From the NCBI GenBank assembly GCA_016201575.1, contig JACQCN010000406.1:1-5880 (forward strand): a stretch of 5,880 nt of DNA, given 5' to 3'. Of the stretch, positions 1 through 5,413 are shown one piece after another; within the stretch, counting starts at the first letter, position 1, and every line of letters begins with the position of its first letter. The position numbers were made by a program, and so were the translations under genes. This DNA comes from Candidatus Rokuibacteriota bacterium. Its GTDB lineage: Bacteria; Methylomirabilota; Methylomirabilia; Rokubacteriales; CSP1-6. The notes beneath the pieces were generated by a model. That model worked only from the letters and a program-made list of their open reading frames with translations, had not been told where the DNA came from and made no database searches.

Positions 1-189
1 GCGGGCGCGCGCGCCGCCGTGAGGAAGGTCCTCGTCGAGAACCTGCAGGCGGAGGAGCGGCTCGACGCCGACGCCCGCCAGCTCCTGCTCGACCACGCCA
101 AGCAGATCCGCGACTCGTCGGCCGACTACCGGCAGCTCCTGGGGAAGGTGAAGGAGAAGCTCGCGCGCGATCGAGGGTTCATCCTCTGA
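1..189 (+). CDS. DUF507 family protein, C-terminal part (cut by window start)
   Basis: The reading frame is open from the first base and ends in TGA at 187-189, giving 62 visible residues. It is charged and helical, with the segment KVLVENLQAEERLD near residues 9-22 and a tail reading DYRQLLGKVKEKLARDRGFIL-like (about residues 42-62). This pattern of an 'LxAEexLD' stretch followed by 'DYRxxxxxVKxKLARxRG' is what I recall of the DUF507 family, small cytoplasmic proteins of unknown function of about 90 residues. About a third of the protein is therefore missing on the left. The next gene is a second DUF507 protein whose ATG overlaps this stop by one base (TGATG), so the pair is probably translationally coupled and may form a heteromer; that last point is inference. 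Function is unknown. Confidence 0.8.
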   Translation, partial: AGARAAVRKVLVENLQAEERLDADARQLLLDHAKQIRDSSADYRQLLGKVKEKLARDRGFIL

Positions 190-464
190 TGCGGATGACC
201 CGGGAGCGCGTCTTCTATCTGGCCGACCTGATCGTGAAGGAGCTGTCGCTGGCCGAGGGCGTCACCATCAAGGCGCCCGACGAGGTGCGGCCCGAGGTCG
301 TGCGGGCGCTGTCGGACGAGGCCAAGCTCGAGGAGTCGATCGACACCGAGGTCCGCCGCACCCTGGCGTCCTACTCCCGGCCGGCCCCCCAAGGCAGCCA
401 CGAGTGGGAAGTCCTCTACCAGAAGACTCGCGAGGAAGTGCTGCGCCGCCGGTTCCGCCTGTGA
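189..464 (+). CDS. DUF507 family protein (second of a tandem pair)
   Basis: This complete gene of 91 residues starts at the ATG that shares one base with the preceding stop; a GAGGG 11 bases upstream may help ribosome binding. The N-terminus (TRERVFYLADLIVKEL, residues 4-19) and the C-terminal signature GSHEWEVLY at residues 69-77 followed by a basic REEVLRRR stretch fit DUF507 as I know it, and the length is normal for the family. There is no signal peptide or membrane segment, so it is expected in the cytoplasm. Tandem, slightly different DUF507 copies suggest partner subunits. The 3' end overlaps the ubiX start by four bases (GTGA), implying coupled translation. The biochemical role of the family is not known to me, and nothing here reveals a catalytic site. 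Confidence 0.85.
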   Translation: MRMTRERVFYLADLIVKELSLAEGVTIKAPDEVRPEVVRALSDEAKLEESIDTEVRRTLASYSRPAPQGSHEWEVLYQKTREEVLRRRFRL

Positions 465-1057
465 AGCGCCTGGTCGTCGCCATCACGGGCGCCACCGGCG
501 CCATCTACGGGGTCCGGCTGCTCGAGCTCGCGCGGGGCCGGCCCGGGGTCGAGACCCATCTGATCATCTCCACGCCGGGCAAGCGCACGATCGTCGCGGA
601 GACCGACTACGCCGTGCGCGACGTCGAGGCGCTGGCGCACCACGTCTACGACAACAAGGACATCGGCGCCGCGCTGGCCTCGGGGACGTTCCGCACGGCC
701 GGGATGGTGGTCGCGCCGTGCAGCATCAAGACGGCGTCGGCCGTGGCGTACTGCCGCTCCGACACCCTCATCGCGCGCGCGGCCGACGTCACCTTGAAGG
801 AGGGGCGGCCCCTCGTCATGCTCGTGCGCGAGACGCCGCTGCACGCCGGCCACCTCCGCTGCATGCTCGCGCTGGTCGAGATGGGCGCGATCCTGCTGCC
901 GCCGATGCCGGCGTTCTATCACCGCCCCAAGGATCTCGAGGCCATCGTCCTGCCCACGCTGGCGCGGGCGCTCGATCGCCTCGGCGTGCCGGTCGACGGC
1001 GTCGCTGAGTGGCAGGGCACGCCGCCGCGGGCGGGCGGGCGCTCCCCCGGTGCTTGA
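461..1057 (+). CDS. ubiX: UbiX/Pad1-type flavin prenyltransferase
   Basis: UbiX enzymes join a dimethylallyl group to reduced FMN, making the prenylated flavin cofactor that UbiD-type decarboxylases need, often for quinone or aromatic-acid metabolism. The protein is 198 residues, normal for the family. Visible landmarks are the FMN-binding GATGA motif at residues 10-14, VVAPCSIKT at 83-91, the RETPL motif at 123-127, and PPMPAFYHRP at 147-156. R123, E124, Y153 and R169 have the same spacing as the known active-site Arg-Glu, Tyr and Arg of UbiX. I chose the GTG at 461 because residue 1 then sits directly before the Rossmann beta strand (KRLVVAITG). An upstream in-frame start at 404 would add 19 unconserved residues lying over the DUF507 gene. 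No good ribosome site is present, so translation is probably coupled to the overlapping upstream gene. No UbiD is in the window. Confidence 0.93.
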   Translation: MKRLVVAITGATGAIYGVRLLELARGRPGVETHLIISTPGKRTIVAETDYAVRDVEALAHHVYDNKDIGAALASGTFRTAGMVVAPCSIKTASAVAYCRSDTLIARAADVTLKEGRPLVMLVRETPLHAGHLRCMLALVEMGAILLPPMPAFYHRPKDLEAIVLPTLARALDRLGVPVDGVAEWQGTPPRAGGRSPGA

Positions 1058-1781
1058 TCTCTCGGTCGTCATCCCCGTCTACAACGAGGAGGAAAACCTT
1101 CCGCATCTCTGGCCCGAGCTGCGCGCGGTGCTGGAGCGGATGCGCATCTCCTTCGAGGTGGTGTTCGTCGACGACGGCAGCCGAGACCGCAGCGCGGAGA
1201 TCATCCGGGGCTTCCGCGCGGCCGATCCGCGCGTCCGCCTCGTCCGCCTGAAGGCCAACGCCGGCGAGACCGCGGCCACCGACGCGGGGTTCAAGAGCGC
1301 CCGGGGCCGCCACGTCGTCACCATGGACGCGGACCTGCAGAACGACCCCGGCGACATCCCGATGCTGGTGCGCCACCTCGAGCAGTGGGACTGCGCCACC
1401 GGCTGGCGCACCAGGCGCGACGACTCGGTCGTCCGCCGCCTCTCGTCGCGCGTCGCCAACCGCATCCGGAACGCGCTCAGCGACGAGAACATCCAGGACA
1501 GCGGCTGCACCTTCCGCGCGTTCCGGCGCGAGTGCCTCCGCTCCCTCGAGCTCTATCGGGGCTTCCACCGCTTCATCCCCACGCTCCTCAAGATGCGAGG
1601 CTATCGGGTCGTCGAGGTGCCGGTGAACCACCGGCCCCGGCGCTTCGGCCAGTCCAAGTACGGCATCCGGAACCGCGCCCTGACCGCCTTCAAGGACCTG
1701 CTGGTGGTCCGCTGGATGAAGGATCGGGTCCTGCGCTACGACATCGCCGAAGACCTCGGCGGCGACCCGGCCCGGGAGTAA
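1050..1781 (+). CDS. Family 2 glycosyltransferase, polyprenyl-phosphate sugar transferase type
   Basis: The 243-residue protein has a GT-A fold of the dolichyl/polyprenyl-phosphate mannose synthase-like group. It opens with SVVIPVYNEEENL (residues 5-17), carries VDDGS at 40-44 for the nucleotide, the metal-binding DAD at 93-95 within TMDADLQNDP, then QDSGCTFRAFRRE at 149-161, HRFIP at 173-177 and RRFGQSKYG at 197-205. These are the conserved blocks of enzymes that move a sugar from a nucleotide donor to a lipid phosphate at the inner face of the membrane. The C-terminus stops soon after the SKYG block, with no pair of transmembrane helices as in ArnC or GtrB, so membrane contact must be peripheral. 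The start is a GTG overlapping the ubiX end by 8 bases. Donor and acceptor cannot be told from sequence. It lies 8 bases before a sugar-type oxidoreductase gene, which suggests a shared glycan role. Confidence 0.9.
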   Translation: MLDLSVVIPVYNEEENLPHLWPELRAVLERMRISFEVVFVDDGSRDRSAEIIRGFRAADPRVRLVRLKANAGETAATDAGFKSARGRHVVTMDADLQNDPGDIPMLVRHLEQWDCATGWRTRRDDSVVRRLSSRVANRIRNALSDENIQDSGCTFRAFRRECLRSLELYRGFHRFIPTLLKMRGYRVVEVPVNHRPRRFGQSKYGIRNRALTAFKDLLVVRWMKDRVLRYDIAEDLGGDPARE

Positions 1782-1789
1782 CCCACTCC

Positions 1790-2770
1790 ATGCGTGTGCT
1801 GTTGATCGGGCTCGGCCGCTGGGGCGAAAAGCACCTCCGTGTCCTCCGCGGTCTGGGCGTGGAGGTCTGGGTGTCGGACGTGTCTCCCGACCGGCTGGCG
1901 TGGGCGGTCGGGGAGGGCGTCGACCCGGCGCGGGCCGTTCCCGACTACCGATCGGCCCTGACGCACGTCGACTGTGTCGACATCGTGACGCCGGCGGACA
2001 ATCACCCGGCCCTCGCCACCGAGTGCCTCGAGGCCGGGCGCGACTGCTTCGTCGAGAAGCCGCTCGCGCTCACCGTGGCCGAGGCCCGCGCGCTGGCCCA
2101 GCGCGCGCGGGCCACCGCGCGCCTGCTCCAGGTCGGGCACATCTTCCGCTTCCATCCCGTCACCGAGTGCCTGCGCGCGGCGCTGGCGGCCGACCGGATC
2201 GGCGCCGTCCGTTACGCCACGGGGCGATTCGCCGGGTTCAAGCGGCCGCGCATGGATGTCGGGGTCACCCAGACCGACGGCATCCACTACTTCGATCTGT
2301 TCGCCTACCTGCTGGAGCGCGACGCGACGGCGGTGACGGCCGTGGTGCGCGACTACCTCGGCCGGGGCATGGACGACCTCTCGTTCACCACCGTCGAGTA
2401 CGGCGCGACACCGGTGGTCGTCGAGGCGGGCTACTTCGTCCCGGGCACGCACCGCGAGTGCGTCATCGTGGGCGAGCGCGGGAGCCTGGTGGCCGATTTC
2501 GGCCAGGCCACCGTCGCCGCGCACGCGGGCGAGCACCGGCGGCGCGGCGCCGCGTGGGAGGCGGTGGAGCACGGAACCGAGGAGCTGAAGGTCGCGGGCG
2601 AGGAGCCGCTGCGGCGAGAGATCGCGACGTTCCTCGACTGCGTCGCCCGGCGGGCGCCGACCCCGGTGGACGCCGTGGCCGGGCTCCGCGCCCTCGAGGT
2701 TGTGGAGGCCGCGGCCCGCTCGTCCCGGCTCGGGCGCCGGGTCACCCTGGACGAGCTGAAGCCGCCCTGA
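1790..2770 (+). CDS. Gfo/Idh/MocA family NAD(P)-dependent oxidoreductase
   Basis: This family oxidises or reduces sugars, inositols and nucleotide sugars using NAD(P). The 326-residue protein begins with a Rossmann strand and the nucleotide-binding GLGRWG at residues 7-12, followed by an acidic residue after the second strand (VSD, 28-30). The family hallmark EKP is at 89-91, with Lys90 the expected catalytic lysine. QVGHIFRFHP (114-123) opens the second domain, and DGIHYFD (163-169) supplies the likely catalytic His166. Length is normal. I start at the ATG at 1790 because it immediately precedes the first beta strand; the frame is open for another 400 bases upstream but that part only shadows the glycosyltransferase gene. 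A GGGAG lies 11 bases before the ATG. It is the last gene of the left operon. The exact substrate is unknown; a nucleotide-sugar 3-dehydrogenase or a sugar dehydrogenase is plausible. Confidence 0.92.
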   Translation: MRVLLIGLGRWGEKHLRVLRGLGVEVWVSDVSPDRLAWAVGEGVDPARAVPDYRSALTHVDCVDIVTPADNHPALATECLEAGRDCFVEKPLALTVAEARALAQRARATARLLQVGHIFRFHPVTECLRAALAADRIGAVRYATGRFAGFKRPRMDVGVTQTDGIHYFDLFAYLLERDATAVTAVVRDYLGRGMDDLSFTTVEYGATPVVVEAGYFVPGTHRECVIVGERGSLVADFGQATVAAHAGEHRRRGAAWEAVEHGTEELKVAGEEPLRREIATFLDCVARRAPTPVDAVAGLRALEVVEAAARSSRLGRRVTLDELKPP

Positions 2771-2893
2771 TTTGACGGGCAGTTCCGGCCGATGTCGGGA
2801 TCGCCACGTTCCGCCCGCCCGCCGCGTGTAAACGATTCCACCGCCCCTCCCGTCAGACCGGGCAAGCAGTCATTCTGCTCGGGGGAGGACGCG
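2771..2893. other. Intergenic region before the heptad-repeat gene
   Basis: This 123-base gap separates the left operon from the envelope-protein cluster and is the first real break in gene packing. A TTGACG at 2772-2777 looks like a -35 box but has no acceptable -10 at 16-18 bases. An AT-richer TGTAAAC at 2828-2834 could be a -10 element but has no good -35. A small hairpin (AGCAG 2865-2869 with CTGCT 2875-2879, loop TCATT) sits directly before the ribosome site GGGGGAGG at 2881-2888. A promoter for the next gene probably lies here, but I cannot place it firmly. No canonical terminator with a T tract is visible after the oxidoreductase gene. Confidence 0.4.
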
Positions 2894-3259
2894 ATGAAGC
2901 GACTCATGACGGTGGTAGCGGGGGGCGCGCTGGTGCTCGCGCTGGCGGCGCCGTACGCGAGCGCGCAGCCCGACGTCAAGGACGTCAAGAAGGACACGCA
3001 GCACCTCCGGAAGGACCGCAAGGATATCCGACAGGGCACCAAGGACATCCGCGGGGACCGGCGGGAGCTGCGGCAGGACCGCCGAGATCTGCGTCAGGAC
3101 GTCAGGAACAAGGACCGGAACGAAGCCAAGAAGGACCGGACGGACCTCGAGAGCGACCGGCAGGATCTCCGTAAGGACCTGAAGGACCGCCGGACGGACC
3201 GCGGGGACCTGCGGAGTGATCGCCGCGACGTGCGCGGTGACGTGAAGGAGAAGCAGTAG
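2894..3259 (+). CDS. Secreted, highly charged heptad-repeat protein
   Basis: I do not recognise a named family. The 121-residue product starts at the ATG 5 bases after a strong ribosome site (GGGGGAGG). It has a clear signal peptide: basic MKR, a hydrophobic core to about residue 18, and a likely cut after ASA at 22-24. The mature chain is almost only D, R, K, E, Q and L, arranged in 7-residue units such as RRELRQD, RRDLRQD, RTDLESD and RQDLRKD. Six units run from residue 28 to 69, a 12-residue insert covers 70-81, and five more run from 82 to 116. One aliphatic residue per unit falls exactly seven apart (31, 38, 45, 52, 59, 66, then 85, 92, 106, 113), which suggests a long charged helix with a thin hydrophobic stripe. 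It has no cysteine and no catalytic motif. It should act in the periplasm or outside the cell, perhaps as a spacer or ligand-binding helix. A hairpin follows the stop. Confidence 0.85.
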   Translation: MKRLMTVVAGGALVLALAAPYASAQPDVKDVKKDTQHLRKDRKDIRQGTKDIRGDRRELRQDRRDLRQDVRNKDRNEAKKDRTDLESDRQDLRKDLKDRRTDRGDLRSDRRDVRGDVKEKQ

Positions 3260-3276
3260 GAGGGCGAGCCGGGTAA

Positions 3277-3305
3277 CGCACGGGGTGCCGTTGAGTCCCC
3301 GTGCG
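3277..3305 (+). terminator. Perfect 9-bp hairpin between heptad gene and anti-sigma gene
   Basis: CGCACGGGG at 3277-3285 pairs perfectly with CCCCGTGCG at 3297-3305 around an 11-base loop. It begins 17 bases after the heptad-gene stop. No T run follows, so it is not a textbook intrinsic terminator. It could be a weak terminator, an attenuator setting different levels for the two genes, or a 3' stabiliser of the heptad-gene transcript. Confidence 0.5.
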
Positions 3306-3362
3306 CCGGGTCGTCGAGGCGGGGTTCGCCAGGACGGATCGGACGAACGGAGGGCGCCAGGC

Positions 3363-3863
3363 ATGCGGCAGCAGGGGCATCCGGAGACGGAGATCGTTCC
3401 ATATCTGCGCGGCGAGCTGGTGCCCGCCGACCGCATCCGCCTCGCCCGCCATCTCGACGACTGCGCCGAGTGCCGCCGCACCGCGTTGGCGTACCAGGCG
3501 ATCCTGGAGGACCTCGGCCGCGCGATTCCCGCGCCGCCCGACGTCCACTGGGGTCGCTATCGCGCCGAGCTGCGCGAGCGGCTCGTCGGGCGCCGGGAGC
3601 GCACGGTTGGCGTCCGGCGGTGGCTCCGGCCGGTTCCGCTCGTGCTGTCCGCCGCGATGGCGGGGGTGCTGGTGCTCCTCGCCGTGCAGGGCGGCGTCCA
3701 CCGCGACCGGGTCAAGACCGATCCCGTCGCGCTCGAGGACCAGGTGCTGGGTCGCCGGCTCGAGCTGCTCCAGCGCTACTCGCTCCTCGAGCGGCTGGAC
3801 CTGCTCGAGGACTACGACGTGATCCAGCACCTCGACGGGCTGGCGGGCCCGCGCGAAGGCTAG
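3363..3863 (+). CDS. Membrane-anchored zinc-finger (zf-HC2) anti-sigma-like protein
   Basis: The 166-residue protein has the layout of a transmembrane anti-sigma factor. A short cytoplasmic zinc-binding domain holds H30, C34 and C37 in HLDDCAEC (Hx3Cx2C), with H6 as a possible fourth ligand, and the typical YLRGEL turn at 14-19. A linker follows with HWGRYRAELRERL at 62-74. One membrane helix spans about 91-108. The external tail of about 55 residues is leucine- and charge-rich (RRLELLQRYSLLERLDLLED within 131-150). Known members hold an ECF sigma factor until a signal arrives. The ATG at 3363 is chosen for its GGAGGG site at 3349-3354; an in-frame start at 3285 lies inside the hairpin and adds only basic, unconserved residues. 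No sigma factor gene precedes it. The next gene starts on the base after its stop, so the two are coupled. Confidence 0.85.
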   Translation: MRQQGHPETEIVPYLRGELVPADRIRLARHLDDCAECRRTALAYQAILEDLGRAIPAPPDVHWGRYRAELRERLVGRRERTVGVRRWLRPVPLVLSAAMAGVLVLLAVQGGVHRDRVKTDPVALEDQVLGRRLELLQRYSLLERLDLLEDYDVIQHLDGLAGPREG

Positions 3864-4133
3864 ATGCGCGCGGGGCGACCCCGGCGGCTCGCGCTGGCGC
3901 TCGGCCTCACTGCCGTCGCGCTCACGCGCCCGGCGTGGGCGGGGGCGCCCACGGAGACGCGGCCCGACGCCGAGATGCTGCTGGACCTCGATCTCCTGAA
4001 GGAAGCCGATCTCTCGAAGCAGCGGGAGCTGCTCCGGCAGATGCCGGTCCTCGAGCGGCTCCGCCTGCTGGAGAGCCTGCGGCTCCTGGAATCCCAGACC
4101 CCCATCGCCCCGCAGCGAGGGGAGGTGCAGTAG
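3864..4133 (+). CDS. Small exported helical protein of unknown function
   Basis: The 89-residue product begins at the ATG directly after the stop of the anti-sigma-like gene. Only a weak GAAGG precedes it, so re-initiation by the same ribosomes is likely. A signal peptide is clear: basic MRAGRPRR, a hydrophobic stretch at about 9-22, and a probable cut after AWA at 24-26. The mature part of about 60 residues is one or two leucine-rich amphipathic helices, with DAEMLLDLDLLKEADL at about 35-50 and VLERLRLLESLRLLES at about 62-77. The second segment resembles the tail of the preceding membrane protein (LLERLDLLED), which suggests contact between the two outside the membrane; that is inference. 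I recall similar small proteins between zf-HC2 and DUF3106 genes in related genomes, but I know no function. Confidence 0.8.
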   Translation: MRAGRPRRLALALGLTAVALTRPAWAGAPTETRPDAEMLLDLDLLKEADLSKQRELLRQMPVLERLRLLESLRLLESQTPIAPQRGEVQ

Positions 4134-4134
4134 G

Positions 4135-4893
4135 ATGAGCACGCGCTGGCTGGCCGGACTCCTCGTCATCGTGGTCGTCGCCTTCGTCGTGACCGTGGCG
4201 CTGCTCCTCACCGGCGCCCTCGAATCGGCGTGGAGCCAGGAGACCCCGGCCGGGCTCGAGCGCCTCACTCCAGAAGAGCGCGCGGTGGTCGAGCGGAACC
4301 GCGAGCGGTGGCAGAAGCTCTCGCCCGCGGAGCAGCAGCGTACCCTCGAGAACTATCGCCAGTGGAAGTCGCTGCCGCCCGACGAGCGCCAGCGCGCGCG
4401 CGAGAACTTCACGCGCTTCCGCCGGCTGCCGCCGGGCGAGCGGGCGCGCGTCCTGGAGAACCTGCAGCGCTGGAACGAGCTGCCGCCGGAGCGGCGGCAG
4501 GAGCTGCAGCGGACCTACGAGCGGTACCAGGGCCTGCCGGCCGAGCGCAGCGAGCGGATCCAGCAGCGCTTCGAGCGCTTCCAGTCGCTGCCGCCGCAGG
4601 AGCGCGAGCACGTCCTGCAGAACTACCAGCGCTGGCAGCAGATGAGCCCGGAGCAGCGGGCGCGGCTCCGCGAGCGGTGGCAGCAGCTGACGCCCGAGCA
4701 GCGGCAACAGATGCGCCAGCGTCCGCAGACCATGACACCCGCGGAGCGGCCGTCGATGGGCCAGCGCCCGCCGACGATGACGCCCGAGCAGCGGCAGCAG
4801 CTGCGTCAGCGCCTGCAAACCATGACGCCCGAGCAGCGGCAGCAGCTGCGCGAACGGGTCCGCCAGCAGCACGCGCCGGGCGAGACCCGATGA
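4135..4893 (+). CDS. Membrane-anchored DUF3106-type tandem-repeat protein
   Basis: The 252-residue protein starts at the ATG 8 bases after GGAGGT (4121-4126), one base beyond the previous stop. A hydrophobic segment at about 6-29 is either an uncleaved anchor or a signal peptide, possibly cut near the SAWSQ at 31-35. Residues 41-166 are seven 18-residue units, for example [18 protein letters not shown]. Residues 167-241 are five 15-residue units, for example [15 protein letters not shown]. Each unit has an aromatic or hydrophobic start, then (L/M)(S/T/P)PE-type turn and an Arg/Gln/Glu helix. The last 11 residues are free. This matches DUF3106 as I know it and recalls the LTxxQ repeats of the CpxP/Spy periplasmic chaperones, so an envelope-stress role alongside the anti-sigma-like gene is plausible but unproven. 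It has no cysteine and no catalytic motif. Confidence 0.87.
   Translation: MSTRWLAGLLVIVVVAFVVTVALLLTGALESAWSQETPAGLERLTPEERAVVERNRERWQKLSPAEQQRTLENYRQWKSLPPDERQRARENFTRFRRLPPGERARVLENLQRWNELPPERRQELQRTYERYQGLPAERSERIQQRFERFQSLPPQEREHVLQNYQRWQQMSPEQRARLRERWQQLTPEQRQQMRQRPQTMTPAERPSMGQRPPTMTPEQRQQLRQRLQTMTPEQRQQLRERVRQQHAPGETR
4255..4857 (+). repeat. In-frame tandem repeats, 54-bp units then 45-bp units
   Basis: Within the DUF3106 gene, seven units of 54 bp (4255-4632) are followed by five units of 45 bp (4633-4857). The early units have diverged in DNA sequence. The last two are nearly fresh copies: 29 identical bases at 4777-4805 and 4822-4850, exactly 45 bp apart. The array keeps the reading frame throughout. 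Confidence 0.85.
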
Positions 4894-4896
4894 TCA

Positions 4897-4920
4897 GGGG
4901 CCGCGGCCAGCCGCGGGCCC
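4897..4920 (+). terminator. GC-rich hairpin just after the DUF3106 stop
   Basis: CCGCGG at 4901-4906 pairs with CCGCGG at 4911-4916 around a CCAG loop. After one G-G mismatch (4900/4917), three more G-C pairs extend the stem (4897-4899 with 4918-4920). It begins three bases after the stop of the last gene of the cluster. No T tract follows, as is common in very GC-rich genomes, so termination activity is inferred from position and stem strength. Confidence 0.45.
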
Positions 4921-4939
4921 GGTCGTACCGTCCGCGGGC

Positions 4940-4968
4940 TATATTGGTCGAAGCCACGCAGGCTCGAC
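4940..4968 (+). promoter_or_regulatory. Possible -10 box and small hairpin before the PAS remnant
   Basis: TATATT at 4940-4945 is the most TATAAT-like hexamer in this GC-rich gap and lies 50 bases before the PAS-gene ATG. No convincing -35 is seen at the right distance. Directly downstream, GTCGAAGCC (4947-4955) can pair with GGCTCGAC (4961-4968) with one bulged A and a 5-base loop. This may be the surviving promoter and leader of the broken gene; the call is weak. Confidence 0.25.
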
Positions 4969-4994
4969 ACGCCATCCTTCCGTCAGGGCCAGAG

Positions 4995-5401
4995 ATGATG
5001 CACGCGGACCGGCCCGACAGCACGCCGACAGGTCTCACCGGCCGGCCGCCGTCCTCCGAGGACAGGTATCAGTGGATCTTCGAGAACGCGCTGGACGGGA
5101 TCTTCCAGACGACGCCCGACGGCCGCTTCATTGCCGCCAACCCCGCCATGGCGCGGATCAACGGCTACGACTCGCCGGGATGCCCGACAGGGACGGCTAC
5201 GCGCTGATCCGGCAGGTGCGGGTGGGCGAGGGAGAGCGCGGAGAGCGGATCGCCGCCATCGCGCTGACCGCGTTCGCGGGCACCGAGGCCCGCGGGCGCG
5301 CGCTCGTCGCGGGGGTCCAGGCCCACGTGCCCAAGCCGATCGAGCCGGCGGAGCTGGCCACCGTCGTCGCCAACCTCACGGGGCGGAACACCACGCGCTG
5401 A
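4995..5401 (+). pseudogene. Remnant of a PAS-histidine kinase-receiver hybrid protein (large internal deletion)
   Basis: The left part, from ATG 4995, encodes 70 residues that end as the start of a PAS domain: [20 protein letters not shown], then [17 protein letters not shown], the typical 'YxxIFENAxDGIFQTxPDGxFxxANPAxARxxGY' opening. Conservation stops at about 5176 and this frame closes with TGA at 5205-5207. From about 5180, in the +2 frame, the sequence becomes the second half of a response-regulator receiver domain: [15 protein letters not shown], then IAAIALTAFAG with the conserved Thr, AGVQAHVPKPIEP with the conserved Lys-Pro, ending in TGA at 5399-5401. The rest of PAS, the kinase core (HisKA/HATPase) and the first half of the receiver with its phospho-acceptor Asp are absent. 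I infer that an ancestral hybrid sensor kinase lost 1 kb or more, with a frame change at the join. A product from either half would be non-functional. An assembly collapse could give the same picture. Confidence 0.82.
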
Positions 5402-5413
5402 CGCCCCGGCGGG

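Noticed and set aside
1385..1789. Upstream extension of the oxidoreductase frame over the glycosyltransferase gene
   Set aside because: This part is Arg/Pro/His-rich shadow sequence. The Rossmann fold begins exactly at the ATG at 1790.
1736..2572. Minus-strand open frame opposite the oxidoreductase
   Set aside because: No recognisable domain and no ribosome site. The plus-strand gene is a clear family member with all its motifs.
2772..2777. TTGACG as the -35 of a promoter for the heptad gene
   Set aside because: No TATAAT-like hexamer lies 16-18 bases downstream, so it is only noted within the intergenic entry.
3102..4268. Minus-strand open frame of 388 codons across the heptad, anti-sigma-like and small exported genes
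   Set aside because: It spans several well-supported plus-strand genes and their gaps and ends in low-complexity R/S/P sequence. It is a GC-content artefact.
4255..4857. CRISPR array as an explanation of the regular repeats
   Set aside because: The units abut without spacers, keep the reading frame and vary as protein repeats do, so this is a coding tandem repeat.
3922..4872. Long minus-strand open frame (316 codons) opposite the small exported gene and the DUF3106 gene
   Set aside because: It mirrors the repeat gene, is rich in L/R/P/H as expected for antisense of GC-rich codons, and has no family motif. The plus-strand gene has a ribosome site, an anchor and clear repeats.
4230..4994. Reading the PAS frame back to 4230 as one long protein
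   Set aside because: The part before 4995 is the Ala/Arg-rich out-of-frame shadow of the DUF3106 gene and crosses its terminator hairpin. The PAS-like sequence begins only after the ATG at 4995.
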